A stretch of DNA of 36,699 nucleotides from an uncultured Prevotella sp. (GTDB taxonomy: Bacteria > Bacteroidota > Bacteroidia > Bacteroidales > Bacteroidaceae): positions 1 to 36,699 of the forward strand of contig CAKPWR010000023.1 of assembly GCA_934196725.1 (NCBI GenBank), read 5' to 3'. The translations under genes were made by a program, and so were the position numbers. This document shows, one piece after another, positions 1-7,995 of this stretch. The notes below the pieces were generated by a model. The model made no database searches, was not told where the DNA came from, and saw only the letters and a program-made list of their open reading frames with translations. Every line of letters starts with the position of its first letter. Position 1 is the stretch's first letter.

Positions 1-75
1 TGATGGAACAATTTTGTGGCCCTTACCTTCGAAGAATTTCTTGAAGGATTCGCGCACTTCATTAGCTGTCATCAT
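1..75 (-). CDS. alaS: Alanyl-tRNA synthetase, N-terminal 25 codons (partial)
   Basis: The gene runs off the left edge. The minus strand from 75 down reads MMTANEVRES, then FKKFFEGKGH, then KIVPS. This is the characteristic N-terminus of AlaS (the 'R..F..FF..KGH..vPS' motif that begins the class II catalytic domain). AlaS charges tRNA-Ala with alanine in the cytoplasm. Two consecutive ATG codons (75-73 and 72-70) are possible starts; neither has a Shine-Dalgarno sequence, as is usual in Bacteroidota. A minus-strand promoter lies at 118-149, about 45 bp upstream. Only the first 25 residues are visible, so nothing can be said about the editing or C-Ala domains. Confidence 0.85.
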   Translation of the reverse strand, partial: MMTANEVRESFKKFFEGKGHKIVPS

Positions 76-113
76 ATTATTTTTGTCTTTATCTTTATTT
101 TTTTTCGAAATTC

Positions 114-145
114 TTTGCAAAGATAAGAAGAATTGTTTAATTTTG
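114..145 (+). promoter_or_regulatory. Promoter of the MerR-type gene (-33/-7)
   Basis: TTTG at 114-117, a 20-bp spacer, then TAATTTTG at 138-145. This matches the Bacteroidota housekeeping promoter (TTTG, 19-21 bp, TAnnTTTG) exactly. It interlocks with the minus-strand alaS promoter. The -7 box is 39 bp before the ATG at 185, so the upstream TTG at 164 is an unlikely start. Confidence 0.65.
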
Positions 146-149
146 CAAC
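118..149 (-). promoter_or_regulatory. Promoter of alaS (-33/-7)
   Basis: On the minus strand the -7 box TATCTTTG lies at 125-118. The -33 element is GTTG at 149-146, one mismatch from TTTG, with a 20-bp spacer. It abuts the MerR -33 (114-117) and -7 (138-145) elements, so the two promoters occupy the same roughly 36 bp of DNA. Confidence 0.5.
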
Positions 150-184
150 TAAATTAATTATTTTTGAAATTAAAGACGGAAAAA

Positions 185-532
185 ATGGCTATAAATTCAG
201 ATAAACAAGCAAAATTATACTATTCTATCAAGGAAGTGGCAGAAGAAATAGGTGTTAATGAGTCTTCCCTGAGATATTGGGAGAAGGAGTTTCCTTTCCT
301 GAAACCAAAGGTTTCCGGAAACAAGGTTCGTCAATATACCGAGAAGGATATAGAACAGGTAAAGCTGATCTATAACCTCATTAAGGTGAAGGGATTGAAG
401 ATTGCTGCGGCACGTAAGTATCTGAGTCAAAACAGAGCGGGTGCCGAGAAGTCTTCTGACGTTCTCGACACCCTTATATCTGTGAGAGATCAGCTCAAGG
501 AACTCAAAAAGCAGCTCGATGGGCTGGTGTAG
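185..532 (+). CDS. MerR-family HTH transcriptional regulator (115 aa)
   Basis: A small cytoplasmic DNA-binding protein. From the ATG at 185, residues 9-75 carry a MerR winged helix-turn-helix: YYSIKEVAEEIGVNESSLRY, then WEKEF, then KVRQYTEKDIEQ. The segment LKIAAARKYL follows, and a short C-terminal coiled coil (DTLISVRDQLKELKKQL) probably gives dimerisation. There is no cysteine-rich or effector domain, so this is the minimal MerR type found in many Bacteroidota genomes, not a metal sensor. An upstream TTG at 164 would add seven residues, but the ATG is better placed relative to the promoter. Divergent from alaS and convergent with the pectinesterase. Target genes cannot be inferred. Confidence 0.85.
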   Translation: MAINSDKQAKLYYSIKEVAEEIGVNESSLRYWEKEFPFLKPKVSGNKVRQYTEKDIEQVKLIYNLIKVKGLKIAAARKYLSQNRAGAEKSSDVLDTLISVRDQLKELKKQLDGLV

Positions 533-566
533 TTACTTTGAACTTGGAGCTTTGAACTTTATGATT
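533..566. repeat. Heptamer-type intergenic repeat (TTGAACT family)
   Basis: The 42-bp gap between the MerR gene and the pectinesterase holds two copies of CTTTGAACTT separated by four bases, ending in TTTATGAT. The same string CTTTGAACTTTATGAT recurs after surE at about 8762-8777. No terminator hairpin was seen between these convergent genes. Confidence 0.6.
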
Positions 567-574
567 AGCTAGGG

Positions 575-1564
575 TTACCACGCTTCTTCACCGAAGACAT
601 TCTTGATGGTAACTTTAGCTGCTTCTTTCTTGGTGAGCTGATGGCTCCAGGCTACTCTGCGCTTGGTTGCAGCACCTGCACCATGGTTGTTGTATTCGCT
701 GTAGCGGGCTGTCTGCTCGTTGCTCTGCTTTCCCCAGTTGTGCCATCCTTCAGGACGGATGTGACTACCCATTTCGCAATTCATGAAGAGGGTAGCGGCA
801 TAAGGACGCCATGGTCTGCCCAGGTAAACCTTGTCAACACCTGGCTCAGCGGTGAGCTTGCACTTATTGAATACATAGCCATATTCCTGACCGGCAGGAC
901 TGGATGCTGCTGTGATGTAGCTGTTAGCCTTGCTATGAATCTCACAATTCTCAAACCATGTTCTTCCTGGACCAAAGATGAAATCGGTGGTTCCCTCGAT
1001 ATAGCAATCGTAGAAGGCTGAACGGTTGTTGGCTATGCCTGTATAGACAGTGTCCTGATTGCCCAGCAATCGGCAGTTCTGTACCAGGATATGATCGCCT
1101 TCCAGATGCAGGGAAACTGCCTGTCCCAGTTTGGCGGCATTGTTCTCGATGGTGATGTCTTTCAGGGTGATGTAACTGCCTTGTACCTTGAGTGTATAGG
1201 TGCGGAAGGTTCCCATTGGCTTGCCCTTGACAGCTGCTTCTGAATCGAGTCCACCTACCGGCATCTTGATGTTGGCATGATCATCCCATGTGATGATGGT
1301 ATTGTCACGGTCTTCACCGCAGATAGTGATGTTGGTGAGCCATGAAGGGATGATGAGTTTTTCCTTGTATACGCCTTTCTTTACATAGATTACCTTGGTG
1401 TAGTCCATGAAGGCGCGACATACTTCGATGGCTTCGTCGATGGTGCGGAATTCGCCGGTACCATCGCGGGATACTACAATCGTGTCGGGGTTGTCATACT
1501 TGTTGGCTGCTGCCAAAGGCAACATGGTCAACATCATCAAAAATGATAAGAATAATTTTTTCAT
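575..1564 (-). CDS. Pectinesterase (carbohydrate esterase family 8), secreted
   Basis: A 329-aa enzyme that removes methyl esters from homogalacturonan, allowing pectin use. Residues 1-20 are a signal peptide (MKKLFLSFLMMLTMLPLAAA), so it acts in the periplasm or at the cell surface. The right-handed beta-helix carries all CE8 catalytic motifs: GQAV with Gln148, NQDTVY with Gln170 and Asp171, GTTDFIFG with Asp194, and LGRPWRP with Arg250. The length is normal for a single-domain CE8 enzyme. There are no SusC/D partners or other pectin genes nearby, so it is not in a visible polysaccharide utilisation locus. No TAnnTTTG promoter was found in the 135-bp gap upstream. The substrate is inferred from the family. 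Confidence 0.92.
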   Translation of the reverse strand: MKKLFLSFLMMLTMLPLAAANKYDNPDTIVVSRDGTGEFRTIDEAIEVCRAFMDYTKVIYVKKGVYKEKLIIPSWLTNITICGEDRDNTIITWDDHANIKMPVGGLDSEAAVKGKPMGTFRTYTLKVQGSYITLKDITIENNAAKLGQAVSLHLEGDHILVQNCRLLGNQDTVYTGIANNRSAFYDCYIEGTTDFIFGPGRTWFENCEIHSKANSYITAASSPAGQEYGYVFNKCKLTAEPGVDKVYLGRPWRPYAATLFMNCEMGSHIRPEGWHNWGKQSNEQTARYSEYNNHGAGAATKRRVAWSHQLTKKEAAKVTIKNVFGEEAW

Positions 1565-1600
1565 TGTTTTTAAGCTTGTTGTTTATGATTAAATATGATG

Positions 1601-1644
1601 GAAGTTAGAAGCTGGAAGTGAAAAAACTTCCAACTCCTAACTTC
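1601..1644. repeat. Imperfect inverted repeat between rsh and pectinesterase
   Basis: Nineteen-base arms at 1601-1619 and 1626-1644 pair at 17 of 19 positions around a GAAAAA loop. The arms are themselves built from heptamer-like units (GAAGTTA, GAAGCTG, GAAGTGA). It may end the long minus-strand operon, but the T-run is in the loop rather than after the stem, so terminator function is uncertain. Confidence 0.5.
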
Positions 1645-1654
1645 TAGTTTCTTC

Positions 1655-1717
1655 ATCTTATAGAATTCTTCGAACATCTTGTAGAACTCTCAGTACATCT
1701 TATAGAATTCTCTGTAC
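1655..1717 (-). repeat. Three 21-bp tandem repeats spanning the rsh stop codon
   Basis: Three contiguous 21-bp copies lie at 1697-1717, 1676-1696 and 1655-1675. Each ends in the minus-strand string AAGAT and contains AGA(A/G)TTCTA(T/C)AAG. Copy 1 contains the last codons of rsh (VQRIL) and its TAA. Copy 2 has CAA in place of that stop and copy 3 has TAA again. The unit length keeps the reading frame. Confidence 0.85.
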
Positions 1718-3982
1718 TTCCTGCAAGTCCTCAATCTTCTTGAGCTGGTCCATGATGATCTTTACCTCCTCACGGTCGTGGATGCGGAGCTCGATAGTAC
1801 CATCAAAAATGCCGTTGTCACTACTGATCGTTATCTTATGGATGTTGATACCGAGCTGGTCGCTTATAACCTTGCTCACGTCAAGCAGCATACCCTTGCG
1901 GTCGATACCCTTGATTTCAATGGTTGCATCGAAGAGCATCTTCTTGTGCATATCCCATTTGGCATCAACGATGCGATTGCCGTAGCTGGACTTCAGCTTA
2001 GCTGCCACAGAGCATGAGCGTTTGTGTATCTCGATACGGTTCTTGTTGTCGATGTATCCCATGATGTCATCACCTGGGATGGCATGGCAACAGTCTGTGA
2101 AGATAAACTGATTGATGTTCTCTTCTGTGATGATGAGCGGTTTCTTCTTGTTGAAATCCTTGCCCACGATAAACAGCTCTTGTGGCTTGATTGTTCCTTC
2201 TGTCTGTTCCTTGTCTTTGCTCTTGCCCAGGAAAGGAATATAGTTGCGCCAGCTGGAGGTCTGCTTTGGTTTCTTGTTCTTTCCTAAAAGCTCATCCAAA
2301 TCCTTATATCCCAAGATGATGCAATGGTCTCCAAGTGACTGGAAGAAGGTTTCATGCTTCTGGATGTTATGGTATTCGCAGAGGCGGTCGATGACTGATG
2401 TGGTCATTTCCATGCCGTTCTTGCTCAGCCAGTCCAGGAGAATGCCTTCTCCCTTTTTCTGGATTTCTCTGGAATCGCGGCGTAGGATAGCTTGGATCTT
2501 GCTCTTAGCCTTGGCTGTGCTGACGAAATTTACCCATGCCTGCTGTACATGCTGGCTCTTGGAAGTGAGGATTTCCACCTGGTCGCCACTCTGTAGCTTG
2601 TGGCTCAATGGTACCAGCTTATGGTTAACCTTAGCTCCGATACAGTGGCTTCCCAGGAAGGTATGTATCTGGAAGGCAAAGTCGAGTGCCGTACAGCCTG
2701 CCGGCATCGTCTTGATTTCTCCCTTAGGGGTAAATACGAAGATTTCAGAAGCGTAGAGATTCAGCTTGATGGCATCGAGGAAGTCCATGGCGTCTGGTTG
2801 TGGATCGTCCAGAATCTCCTTGATGGTGCTCAGCCAGTCGTTCAATTCGTTCTCATCCTCAGTATATTCACCACCTTCCTTGTATTTCCAGTGAGCAGCA
2901 AAGCCTTTCTCTGCTATCTCGTCCATACGGTCGCTTCTGATCTGTACCTCTATCCATCTACCCAGTTTACTCATCAGGGTAACGTGGAGAGCCTGGTAGC
3001 CGTTTGCCTTTGGATGGTTGAGCCAGTCACGAAGACGGTCTGGATGACTCTTGTATATCTTGCTGATGGCAACGTAAACATTGAAGCATTCGTTTACCTC
3101 GTTGGCTCTGCTCTTTGGAGTCACAATGATGCGAACCGCCAGTATGTCATAGATTTCATCAAAGGATACGTGCTTGTTCTGCATCTTGTTCCAGATGGAA
3201 TACGGGCTCTTCACACGTGCCTTGATCTTGTATTCTACTCCCAGCTTGTCAAGTTCTTCACGGATTGGGCGGGTAAAATTATCGAAGAGAATATCTCTCT
3301 GTGATTCGGTATCTGCCAGCTTATGCTCGATATTGGCATATTCCTGTGGATGATCGTATCTGAAGCTGAGATCTTCCAGTTCGGTTTTAATCTTGTTCAG
3401 TCCCAAACGGTTGGCGAGCGGTGCATATATATATAAGGTCTCGCCCGCAATCTTGTACTGCTTGTTGGCTGGCTGCGACTGGAGGGTGCGCATATTGTGC
3501 AGACGGTCGCAAATCTTGATGAGGATAACGCGGATGTCATCGCTCATGGTAAGCAGCAGTTTCTTGAAGTTTTCTGCCTGTGCAGAAGCCTTGTCGCCAA
3601 AGATGCCACCGCTGATCTTGGTGAGTCCATCAACGATTTGGGCTATTTTTGTACCAAAGATATTTGCGATGTCTTCTACCGTATAGTCTGTGTCTTCTAC
3701 TACGTCATGCAGCAGGGCAGCACAGATACTTGTAGAGCCCAATCCCATTTCTTCGCAAGCGATCTGTGCCACTGCGATAGGGTGCATGATATATGGCTCG
3801 CCCGACAATCGGCGCACCCCTTTGTGCGCCTGGCGGGCGAAATTGAACGCCTTGGTTACAATATCTACCTTCTTTCTATGTCTTGAACTGAGGTAGGTGT
3901 TGAGCAGATGTTGAAAGGCATTGCCTATCAATTCATTATCCGCTTGTTCTCTTTCTAGGTCTTTCAAGTTCTGGTCATCCAT
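1700..3982 (-). CDS. rsh: Bifunctional (p)ppGpp synthetase/hydrolase (RelA/SpoT homolog)
   Basis: A 760-aa cytoplasmic enzyme that makes and degrades the stringent-response alarmone (p)ppGpp. The N-terminal HD hydrolase domain appears intact: RLSGEPYIMHP with His67, LLHDVVEDT with His92-Asp93, and KICDRLHNMRT. The synthetase domain (about 235-370) has RVKSPYSIW, YDILAVRII, the RLRD motif typical of bifunctional enzymes, and KANGYQALH. A TGS domain follows at about 400-465 (VFTPKGEIKTMPAGCTALDF), then a helical/zinc-finger region with FTDCCHAIPGDD, and a C-terminal ACT domain at about 685-760. It is the last gene of the parA-parB-DUF5683-mltD-rsh run, 21 bp after mltD. Its extreme C-terminus lies in a 21-bp tandem repeat that continues past the stop. 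Confidence 0.93.
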   Translation of the reverse strand: MDDQNLKDLEREQADNELIGNAFQHLLNTYLSSRHRKKVDIVTKAFNFARQAHKGVRRLSGEPYIMHPIAVAQIACEEMGLGSTSICAALLHDVVEDTDYTVEDIANIFGTKIAQIVDGLTKISGGIFGDKASAQAENFKKLLLTMSDDIRVILIKICDRLHNMRTLQSQPANKQYKIAGETLYIYAPLANRLGLNKIKTELEDLSFRYDHPQEYANIEHKLADTESQRDILFDNFTRPIREELDKLGVEYKIKARVKSPYSIWNKMQNKHVSFDEIYDILAVRIIVTPKSRANEVNECFNVYVAISKIYKSHPDRLRDWLNHPKANGYQALHVTLMSKLGRWIEVQIRSDRMDEIAEKGFAAHWKYKEGGEYTEDENELNDWLSTIKEILDDPQPDAMDFLDAIKLNLYASEIFVFTPKGEIKTMPAGCTALDFAFQIHTFLGSHCIGAKVNHKLVPLSHKLQSGDQVEILTSKSQHVQQAWVNFVSTAKAKSKIQAILRRDSREIQKKGEGILLDWLSKNGMEMTTSVIDRLCEYHNIQKHETFFQSLGDHCIILGYKDLDELLGKNKKPKQTSSWRNYIPFLGKSKDKEQTEGTIKPQELFIVGKDFNKKKPLIITEENINQFIFTDCCHAIPGDDIMGYIDNKNRIEIHKRSCSVAAKLKSSYGNRIVDAKWDMHKKMLFDATIEIKGIDRKGMLLDVSKVISDQLGINIHKITISSDNGIFDGTIELRIHDREEVKIIMDQLKKIEDLQEVQRIL

Positions 3983-4003
3983 AATGTACCCTCCCTATAA
4001 TTA

Positions 4004-5371
4004 TTATTTGACTTTGAGTTTCTTTCCGGCACGAATATGATTGCCGCTAATCTTGTTAAGCTTGCGCAACTTTTTCACGGTTGTTCCATTGCGTGCTGCT
4101 ATTTCTGAAAGTGTGTCTCCATTTCTGATGGTAACACTCTTTGTTCTTGTCTTTTTCTTGTTCTTTCCCTTCTTGCTGCTGCGTCCGCTGCGTGAAGAGC
4201 GGGAAGAACTGTTGCTACTGCGGCGGCTATAGCTGCTGCGTGAGCGGCTAACTGTTGGTTCTGCATCGTTAACATCTACAAATGTACGCTTCAGGAACAG
4301 TTCATCAGCCTTGTATGCACAGATAGAATCTTCCTGGTCAATGAATGCACCTATCAGTGTAGATGGCAATCTCAGTGCCATTGGCTTGTTGAGTCCGTTG
4401 ACGATGTCGCGACGATATTGTGGGTTGAGATTGCGGAGATGCTCAATATTGATGTTGAGAACCTGAGCAATCTGTTCAAAATGAATATCCTTGTTGACTA
4501 GCACGGTATCTGTTTTCACTGGAAGTTCTGTTACCATAGGACAGATATTGTGGTCGCAATAGTAGTTCATGATGTAGTTGGCTGCAATGAATGCTGGTAC
4601 ATATCCACGTGTCTCCTTTGGAAGATATGGATAGATGTTCCAGTAGTCTGCATTACCCTTGGCGCGATGGATAGCCTTGTTGACATTGGTTGGACCGCAG
4701 TTGTATGCTGCGATGACAAGGCTCCAGTCATCGAATATCTTGTAGAGGTCGCTTAGATAGTGTGCAGCTGCGTAAGATGCTTTCACCGGGTCGCGGCGCT
4801 CATCTACCAATGTGTTCACGTCCAGTCCATATCTCTTGCCTGTTGGCAGCATAAACTGCCATAAGCCTGTGGCTCCTACGCGTGATACAGCCATAGGGTT
4901 GAGTGCCGATTCGATGACTGGGAGGTATTTCAACTCCAGCGGAAGATTGTATGCTTCCAGCGCTTCCTCAAAGATAGGCATGTAGAAATTGCTGGCTCCC
5001 AACATGAAACTTACTGATCTGCGAAGTTTGCCGCTGTAACGGTCGATGAATTTCTGTACCACTTCATTGTATGGCATTTCAATGATGGTAGGCATTCTCT
5101 TCAAGCGGTCTACGTATACCTCTTTATCGAATACGGGATTGATGTCCTGATAGTTGCAGGAAGTATCCGGCATGAGATATGTCTGTGTATTATAAAGATG
5201 TAAGAGGCTGTCGAGGTTGTCTTCCATTCCTTCAGGAATTTCAATTTCCTCTGATTTTCCGTCTTTATCAGTTACGGTGATAATGTCGTCGTTTTCTTCG
5301 TTTTCTGTTTGAGCATTCATGCCCTGCAATCCCAAAAGCAAGGCGGCTGCCATGATTATAATCTTCTTCAT
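4004..5371 (-). CDS. Membrane-bound lytic murein transglycosylase with LysM (MltD-like)
   Basis: A 455-aa envelope protein that cleaves the glycan strands of peptidoglycan. Residues 1-20 are a signal peptide (MKKIIIMAAALLLGLQGMNA). The SLT domain (about 130-290) carries the catalytic glutamate in PVIESALNPMAVSR, followed by GATGLWQFM, AYNCGPTNV and YVPAFIAANYIM. A Ser/Arg/Lys-rich linker (about 380-412) leads to one C-terminal LysM (NGDTLSEIAARNGTTVKKL, then KISGNHIRAGKKLKV) that binds peptidoglycan. E. coli MltD usually has two LysM modules; this one has one. It lies between the DUF5683 gene and rsh on the minus strand, a conserved Bacteroidota arrangement that couples wall remodelling with partition and stringent-control genes. 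Confidence 0.9.
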   Translation of the reverse strand: MKKIIIMAAALLLGLQGMNAQTENEENDDIITVTDKDGKSEEIEIPEGMEDNLDSLLHLYNTQTYLMPDTSCNYQDINPVFDKEVYVDRLKRMPTIIEMPYNEVVQKFIDRYSGKLRRSVSFMLGASNFYMPIFEEALEAYNLPLELKYLPVIESALNPMAVSRVGATGLWQFMLPTGKRYGLDVNTLVDERRDPVKASYAAAHYLSDLYKIFDDWSLVIAAYNCGPTNVNKAIHRAKGNADYWNIYPYLPKETRGYVPAFIAANYIMNYYCDHNICPMVTELPVKTDTVLVNKDIHFEQIAQVLNINIEHLRNLNPQYRRDIVNGLNKPMALRLPSTLIGAFIDQEDSICAYKADELFLKRTFVDVNDAEPTVSRSRSSYSRRSSNSSSRSSRSGRSSKKGKNKKKTRTKSVTIRNGDTLSEIAARNGTTVKKLRKLNKISGNHIRAGKKLKVK

Positions 5372-5435
5372 TTCTTTTTTTTCTGTTCTATTTTCTCGTC
5401 ATTATTTTGTTGTAAGAGATATTTTGTTCATTTTG

Positions 5436-6164
5436 CTAAAATCTGAGTGAGCATTGTAAGCCGAGCGATGTTGACTTGAACGGATTGTTGGTTCGCTTGT
5501 CGTTCATGACCGTAGGCTCCACTCTAAGTGTCAAATCGTCTGAAATGTCAAATTCAGACAGCGATGCGTCTACATAGGCATCAATGACAGAGAATGCGTA
5601 TACACCAATCATGACAAATACTCCCATGTCTCTCCATCTGCGGAATTTATCTTTTCTTTTGCGAAATATTTCCTTGTAACGGTCAATGTTCGAATTGTCA
5701 ATGGTGGCTCCTAAGTGCAGAAACTGGTTATAGCTTTGCGTGTTAGGGTCATCGTCCATGATGTCAAGGTAGGCTTGCGAATAGTCGTGATACATCTGGT
5801 TGTTCCAGGTGATGGCATATGCGCAACCTACGAAACCACCGTAAATGATAGGCAGTTTCCAATATTTACGATTGTATATTTGGCCTGCTCCCGGCAAGAC
5901 GAGCGCCATCCACATTGCTCTTTTGGCATCAGGATGCCAAGTGCTCCAGTCGCGTTTTTTCTTCACTGGTCTGAGCGATTGGTTGAGCTTTGCCAGGTTG
6001 CTGCTGTCCTGAGCTGTGAGAACAGAGTCGACTGGCATCTTTACCGAGTCGGCAGAGACGATGGCAGGTACGCTGACATCGGTTTTCTCTCTGTTTTTCT
6101 GTGCGTAAGAAAGCGTAGAGCTAACCAGCAGTAAAGCCGTGATACAGATATTTGCTAATCTCAT
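5436..6164 (-). CDS. DUF5683 domain protein, predicted envelope protein
   Basis: A 242-aa protein of unknown function. An N-terminal signal peptide (MRLANICITALLLVSSTLSYAQ) is followed by a low-complexity stretch to about residue 70. The DUF5683 core then begins: WHPDAKRAMWMALVLPGAGQ and IYNRKYWKLPIIYGGFVGCA. Two or three short hydrophobic segments (near 88-125 and 185-200) suggest membrane association. Its ATG directly follows the parB stop codon with no spacer, so translation is probably coupled. The position between parB and a lytic transglycosylase is conserved in Bacteroidales, which hints at a link between segregation and the envelope, but no function is established. Confidence 0.8.
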   Translation of the reverse strand: MRLANICITALLLVSSTLSYAQKNREKTDVSVPAIVSADSVKMPVDSVLTAQDSSNLAKLNQSLRPVKKKRDWSTWHPDAKRAMWMALVLPGAGQIYNRKYWKLPIIYGGFVGCAYAITWNNQMYHDYSQAYLDIMDDDPNTQSYNQFLHLGATIDNSNIDRYKEIFRKRKDKFRRWRDMGVFVMIGVYAFSVIDAYVDASLSEFDISDDLTLRVEPTVMNDKRTNNPFKSTSLGLQCSLRF

Positions 6165-7076
6165 TTATTCTTGTTTCAATTGGTCGAAAACTTTCATGAT
6201 GCGTTCCAGTTCTTCTTCATTGGCGAACGGAATGCTTATTTTTCCCTTTCCCTTTGGTGAGCAGGTGAATTGAACCTTTGTGTTGAGGAACTGTGACAGG
6301 CGGTTCTTGATGGCTGTGAATTCCTCTGGCAACTGAGCTTTTGCTGCTATCGTTTTCTTGCCGCTCTCGATGTCCTCACCGTTTTTCAGATGCTGAACCA
6401 TTTCTTCCACTTTGCGTACGGAATAGCCGTTCTTCTGAATCTCCTTGAAGAGCTTGATTTGTAGCGAAGGACTGTCTAGTGCGAGCAAGGCGCGGCAATG
6501 TCCCATGTCTATTTCTTTCTTCTGGAGTGCCATCTGTACCTGCGCTGGCAACTTGAGTAGTCGGAGATAGTTGGCGATGGCTGCTCGGCTTTTGCCTACT
6601 CTTTCTGAAATCTTTTCCTGTGTCATTCCTTCATTCTCCAGGAGATGTTCGTATGCCAGAGCTATTTCTATGGCGTTGAGGTCCTGGCGCTGGATGTTTT
6701 CTACGAGTGCCATTTCCATCACGTTTTCATCGCTGATGGTTCGGATGTAAGCCGGGATGGCTGTAAGTCCTGCCAACTGGGATGCTCTCCATCGGCGCTC
6801 ACCTGCTATGATCTGGAAGTGGTTTTCTGCTACCTGGCGCAGGGTGATAGGCTGGATGATGCCTATAGTCTTGATGCTTTCTGCCAGTTCGTGCAAAGCC
6901 TCTTCGTCAAATTCGCGTCGTGGCTGGTTGGGGTTAGCCTCGATCTGGTCGATGGCTATTTCGTTGATTGTGCTGCTGCCTTGGGTGCGAACGCCTTCTG
7001 TGGATATGAGGGCATCGAGTCCGCGGCCTAGCGCATTGCTTTTTGTTCCGTTGTTATATTTCTTGTGTACTGCCAT
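6165..7076 (-). CDS. parB: Chromosome partitioning protein ParB
   Basis: A 303-aa DNA-binding CTPase that loads at parS sites and organises the origin region with ParA. The N-terminus has the ParA-stimulating LGRGLDALI motif (about 17-25). The ParB/Srx domain includes IEANPNQPRREFDEEALHEL and the CTP-binding GERRWRASQLAG. The central helix-turn-helix reads MTQEKISERVGKSRAAIANY, then LRLLKLP. The C-terminal residues from about 255 are the dimerisation domain. parB lies 55 bp after parA; the gap holds heptamer-like TTGAAC repeats. No convincing parS palindrome was seen in the window. Confidence 0.95.
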   Translation of the reverse strand: MAVHKKYNNGTKSNALGRGLDALISTEGVRTQGSSTINEIAIDQIEANPNQPRREFDEEALHELAESIKTIGIIQPITLRQVAENHFQIIAGERRWRASQLAGLTAIPAYIRTISDENVMEMALVENIQRQDLNAIEIALAYEHLLENEGMTQEKISERVGKSRAAIANYLRLLKLPAQVQMALQKKEIDMGHCRALLALDSPSLQIKLFKEIQKNGYSVRKVEEMVQHLKNGEDIESGKKTIAAKAQLPEEFTAIKNRLSQFLNTKVQFTCSPKGKGKISIPFANEEELERIMKVFDQLKQE

Positions 7077-7131
7077 TTTTTACTTTCAATTTTGAACATT
7101 GAACTTTCTTGAAGGGTTCAATTTCCAAATT

Positions 7132-7896
7132 TTAACTATTCTTGTTGATAATTTCCTTGGCCAATGCCAAATGGTTCTTAGCACCATTGCTTTCTGCATC
7201 GTAAAGGATGACTGGCAGACCGTGGCTAGGACTCTCGCTCAATTTCACATTGCGCTGGATAACGGTTTTAAACACCAGTTCCTGGAAATGTCGCTTTACC
7301 TCATCGTAAATCTGGTTGGCAAGGCGAAGACGGCTGTCGTACATTGTCAGCAAGAAGCCTTCGATTTCTAATTTCGGGTTGAGCTTGCTCTTGATGATTT
7401 TGATGGTATTGAGCAATTTGCTAATTCCTTCAAGAGCGAAATATTCACACTGCACAGGGATGATCACGCTGTCGGCTGCTGTCAGCGAGTTGACGGTGAT
7501 GAGGCCCAGTGATGGGGAACAATCGATAAGGATAAAATCATATTCGTCGCGGATAGGTTCCAGAAGATTTTTGATCACCTTTTCGCGATTCTTAAGATTC
7601 AGCATTTCTATCTCTGCTCCCACCAGGTCGATATGGCTAGGTACGATGTCCAGGCCATTGATGTCGGTGGTATAGATAGCATCACGGACATCCGTGTGGT
7701 CGATGATGCACTCATAGATAGAGCAATCAACCTCGCTGATGTCTACTCCCAATCCACTGGATGCGTTGGCCTGTGGGTCAGCGTCAACCACTAGTACAGT
7801 CTTCTCGAGAGTGGCCAATGATGCAGCCAAATTTATCGTGGTGGTAGTCTTGCCGACACCGCCTTTTTGATTAGCTAATGCGATTATCTTTCCCAT
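7132..7896 (-). CDS. parA: Chromosome partitioning ATPase ParA/Soj
   Basis: A 254-aa Walker-type ATPase that forms dynamic gradients on the nucleoid and moves ParB-bound origins. The deviant Walker A motif is KGGVGKTTTTINLAASLA near residue 10. The A' motif is LVVDADPQANASSGLG and Walker B is YDFILIDCSPSLGLITVNSL. The frame stays open upstream to an ATG at 7926, but a -7 box (TATCTTTG) lies at 7923-7916, so transcription should begin downstream of it. The conserved MGKIIALANQKGG start at 7896 is therefore preferred. First gene of the parA-parB-DUF5683-mltD-rsh run, divergent from surE. Confidence 0.95.
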   Translation of the reverse strand: MGKIIALANQKGGVGKTTTTINLAASLATLEKTVLVVDADPQANASSGLGVDISEVDCSIYECIIDHTDVRDAIYTTDINGLDIVPSHIDLVGAEIEMLNLKNREKVIKNLLEPIRDEYDFILIDCSPSLGLITVNSLTAADSVIIPVQCEYFALEGISKLLNTIKIIKSKLNPKLEIEGFLLTMYDSRLRLANQIYDEVKRHFQELVFKTVIQRNVKLSESPSHGLPVILYDAESNGAKNHLALAKEIINKNS

Positions 7897-7915
7897 TTTA
7901 TTAGTAAATTTTCGG

Positions 7916-7923
7916 CAAAGATA
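7916..7923 (-). promoter_or_regulatory. -7 box of the parA operon
   Basis: Minus-strand TATCTTTG matches TAnnTTTG, 20 bp before the parA ATG at 7896. No good -33 TTTG was found at 19-21 bp. It decides the parA start codon because the alternative ATG at 7926 lies upstream of it. Confidence 0.45.
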
Positions 7924-7965
7924 CAAAAATAATGTGAGAATTGTGTTACTTTAAAGGTTTTTTCG

Positions 7966-7973
7966 TACTTTTG
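7966..7973 (+). promoter_or_regulatory. -7 box of surE-lpxB
   Basis: TACTTTTG matches TAnnTTTG and is 22 bp before the surE ATG at 7996. The matching -33 region (about 7942-7945, TGTG) is weak. Confidence 0.45.
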
Positions 7974-7995
7974 CACCAAAAAGAAAGATATTTTT

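Noticed and set aside
164..184. TTG start for the MerR-type gene
   Set aside because: The ATG at 185 lies at a better distance from the promoter, and the extra residues do not resemble the family.
6165..7896. A parS site near parAB
   Set aside because: Looked for a ParB-type palindrome such as GTTCCACGTGGAAC in the window; only fragments (for example GTGGAAC near 18708) are present.
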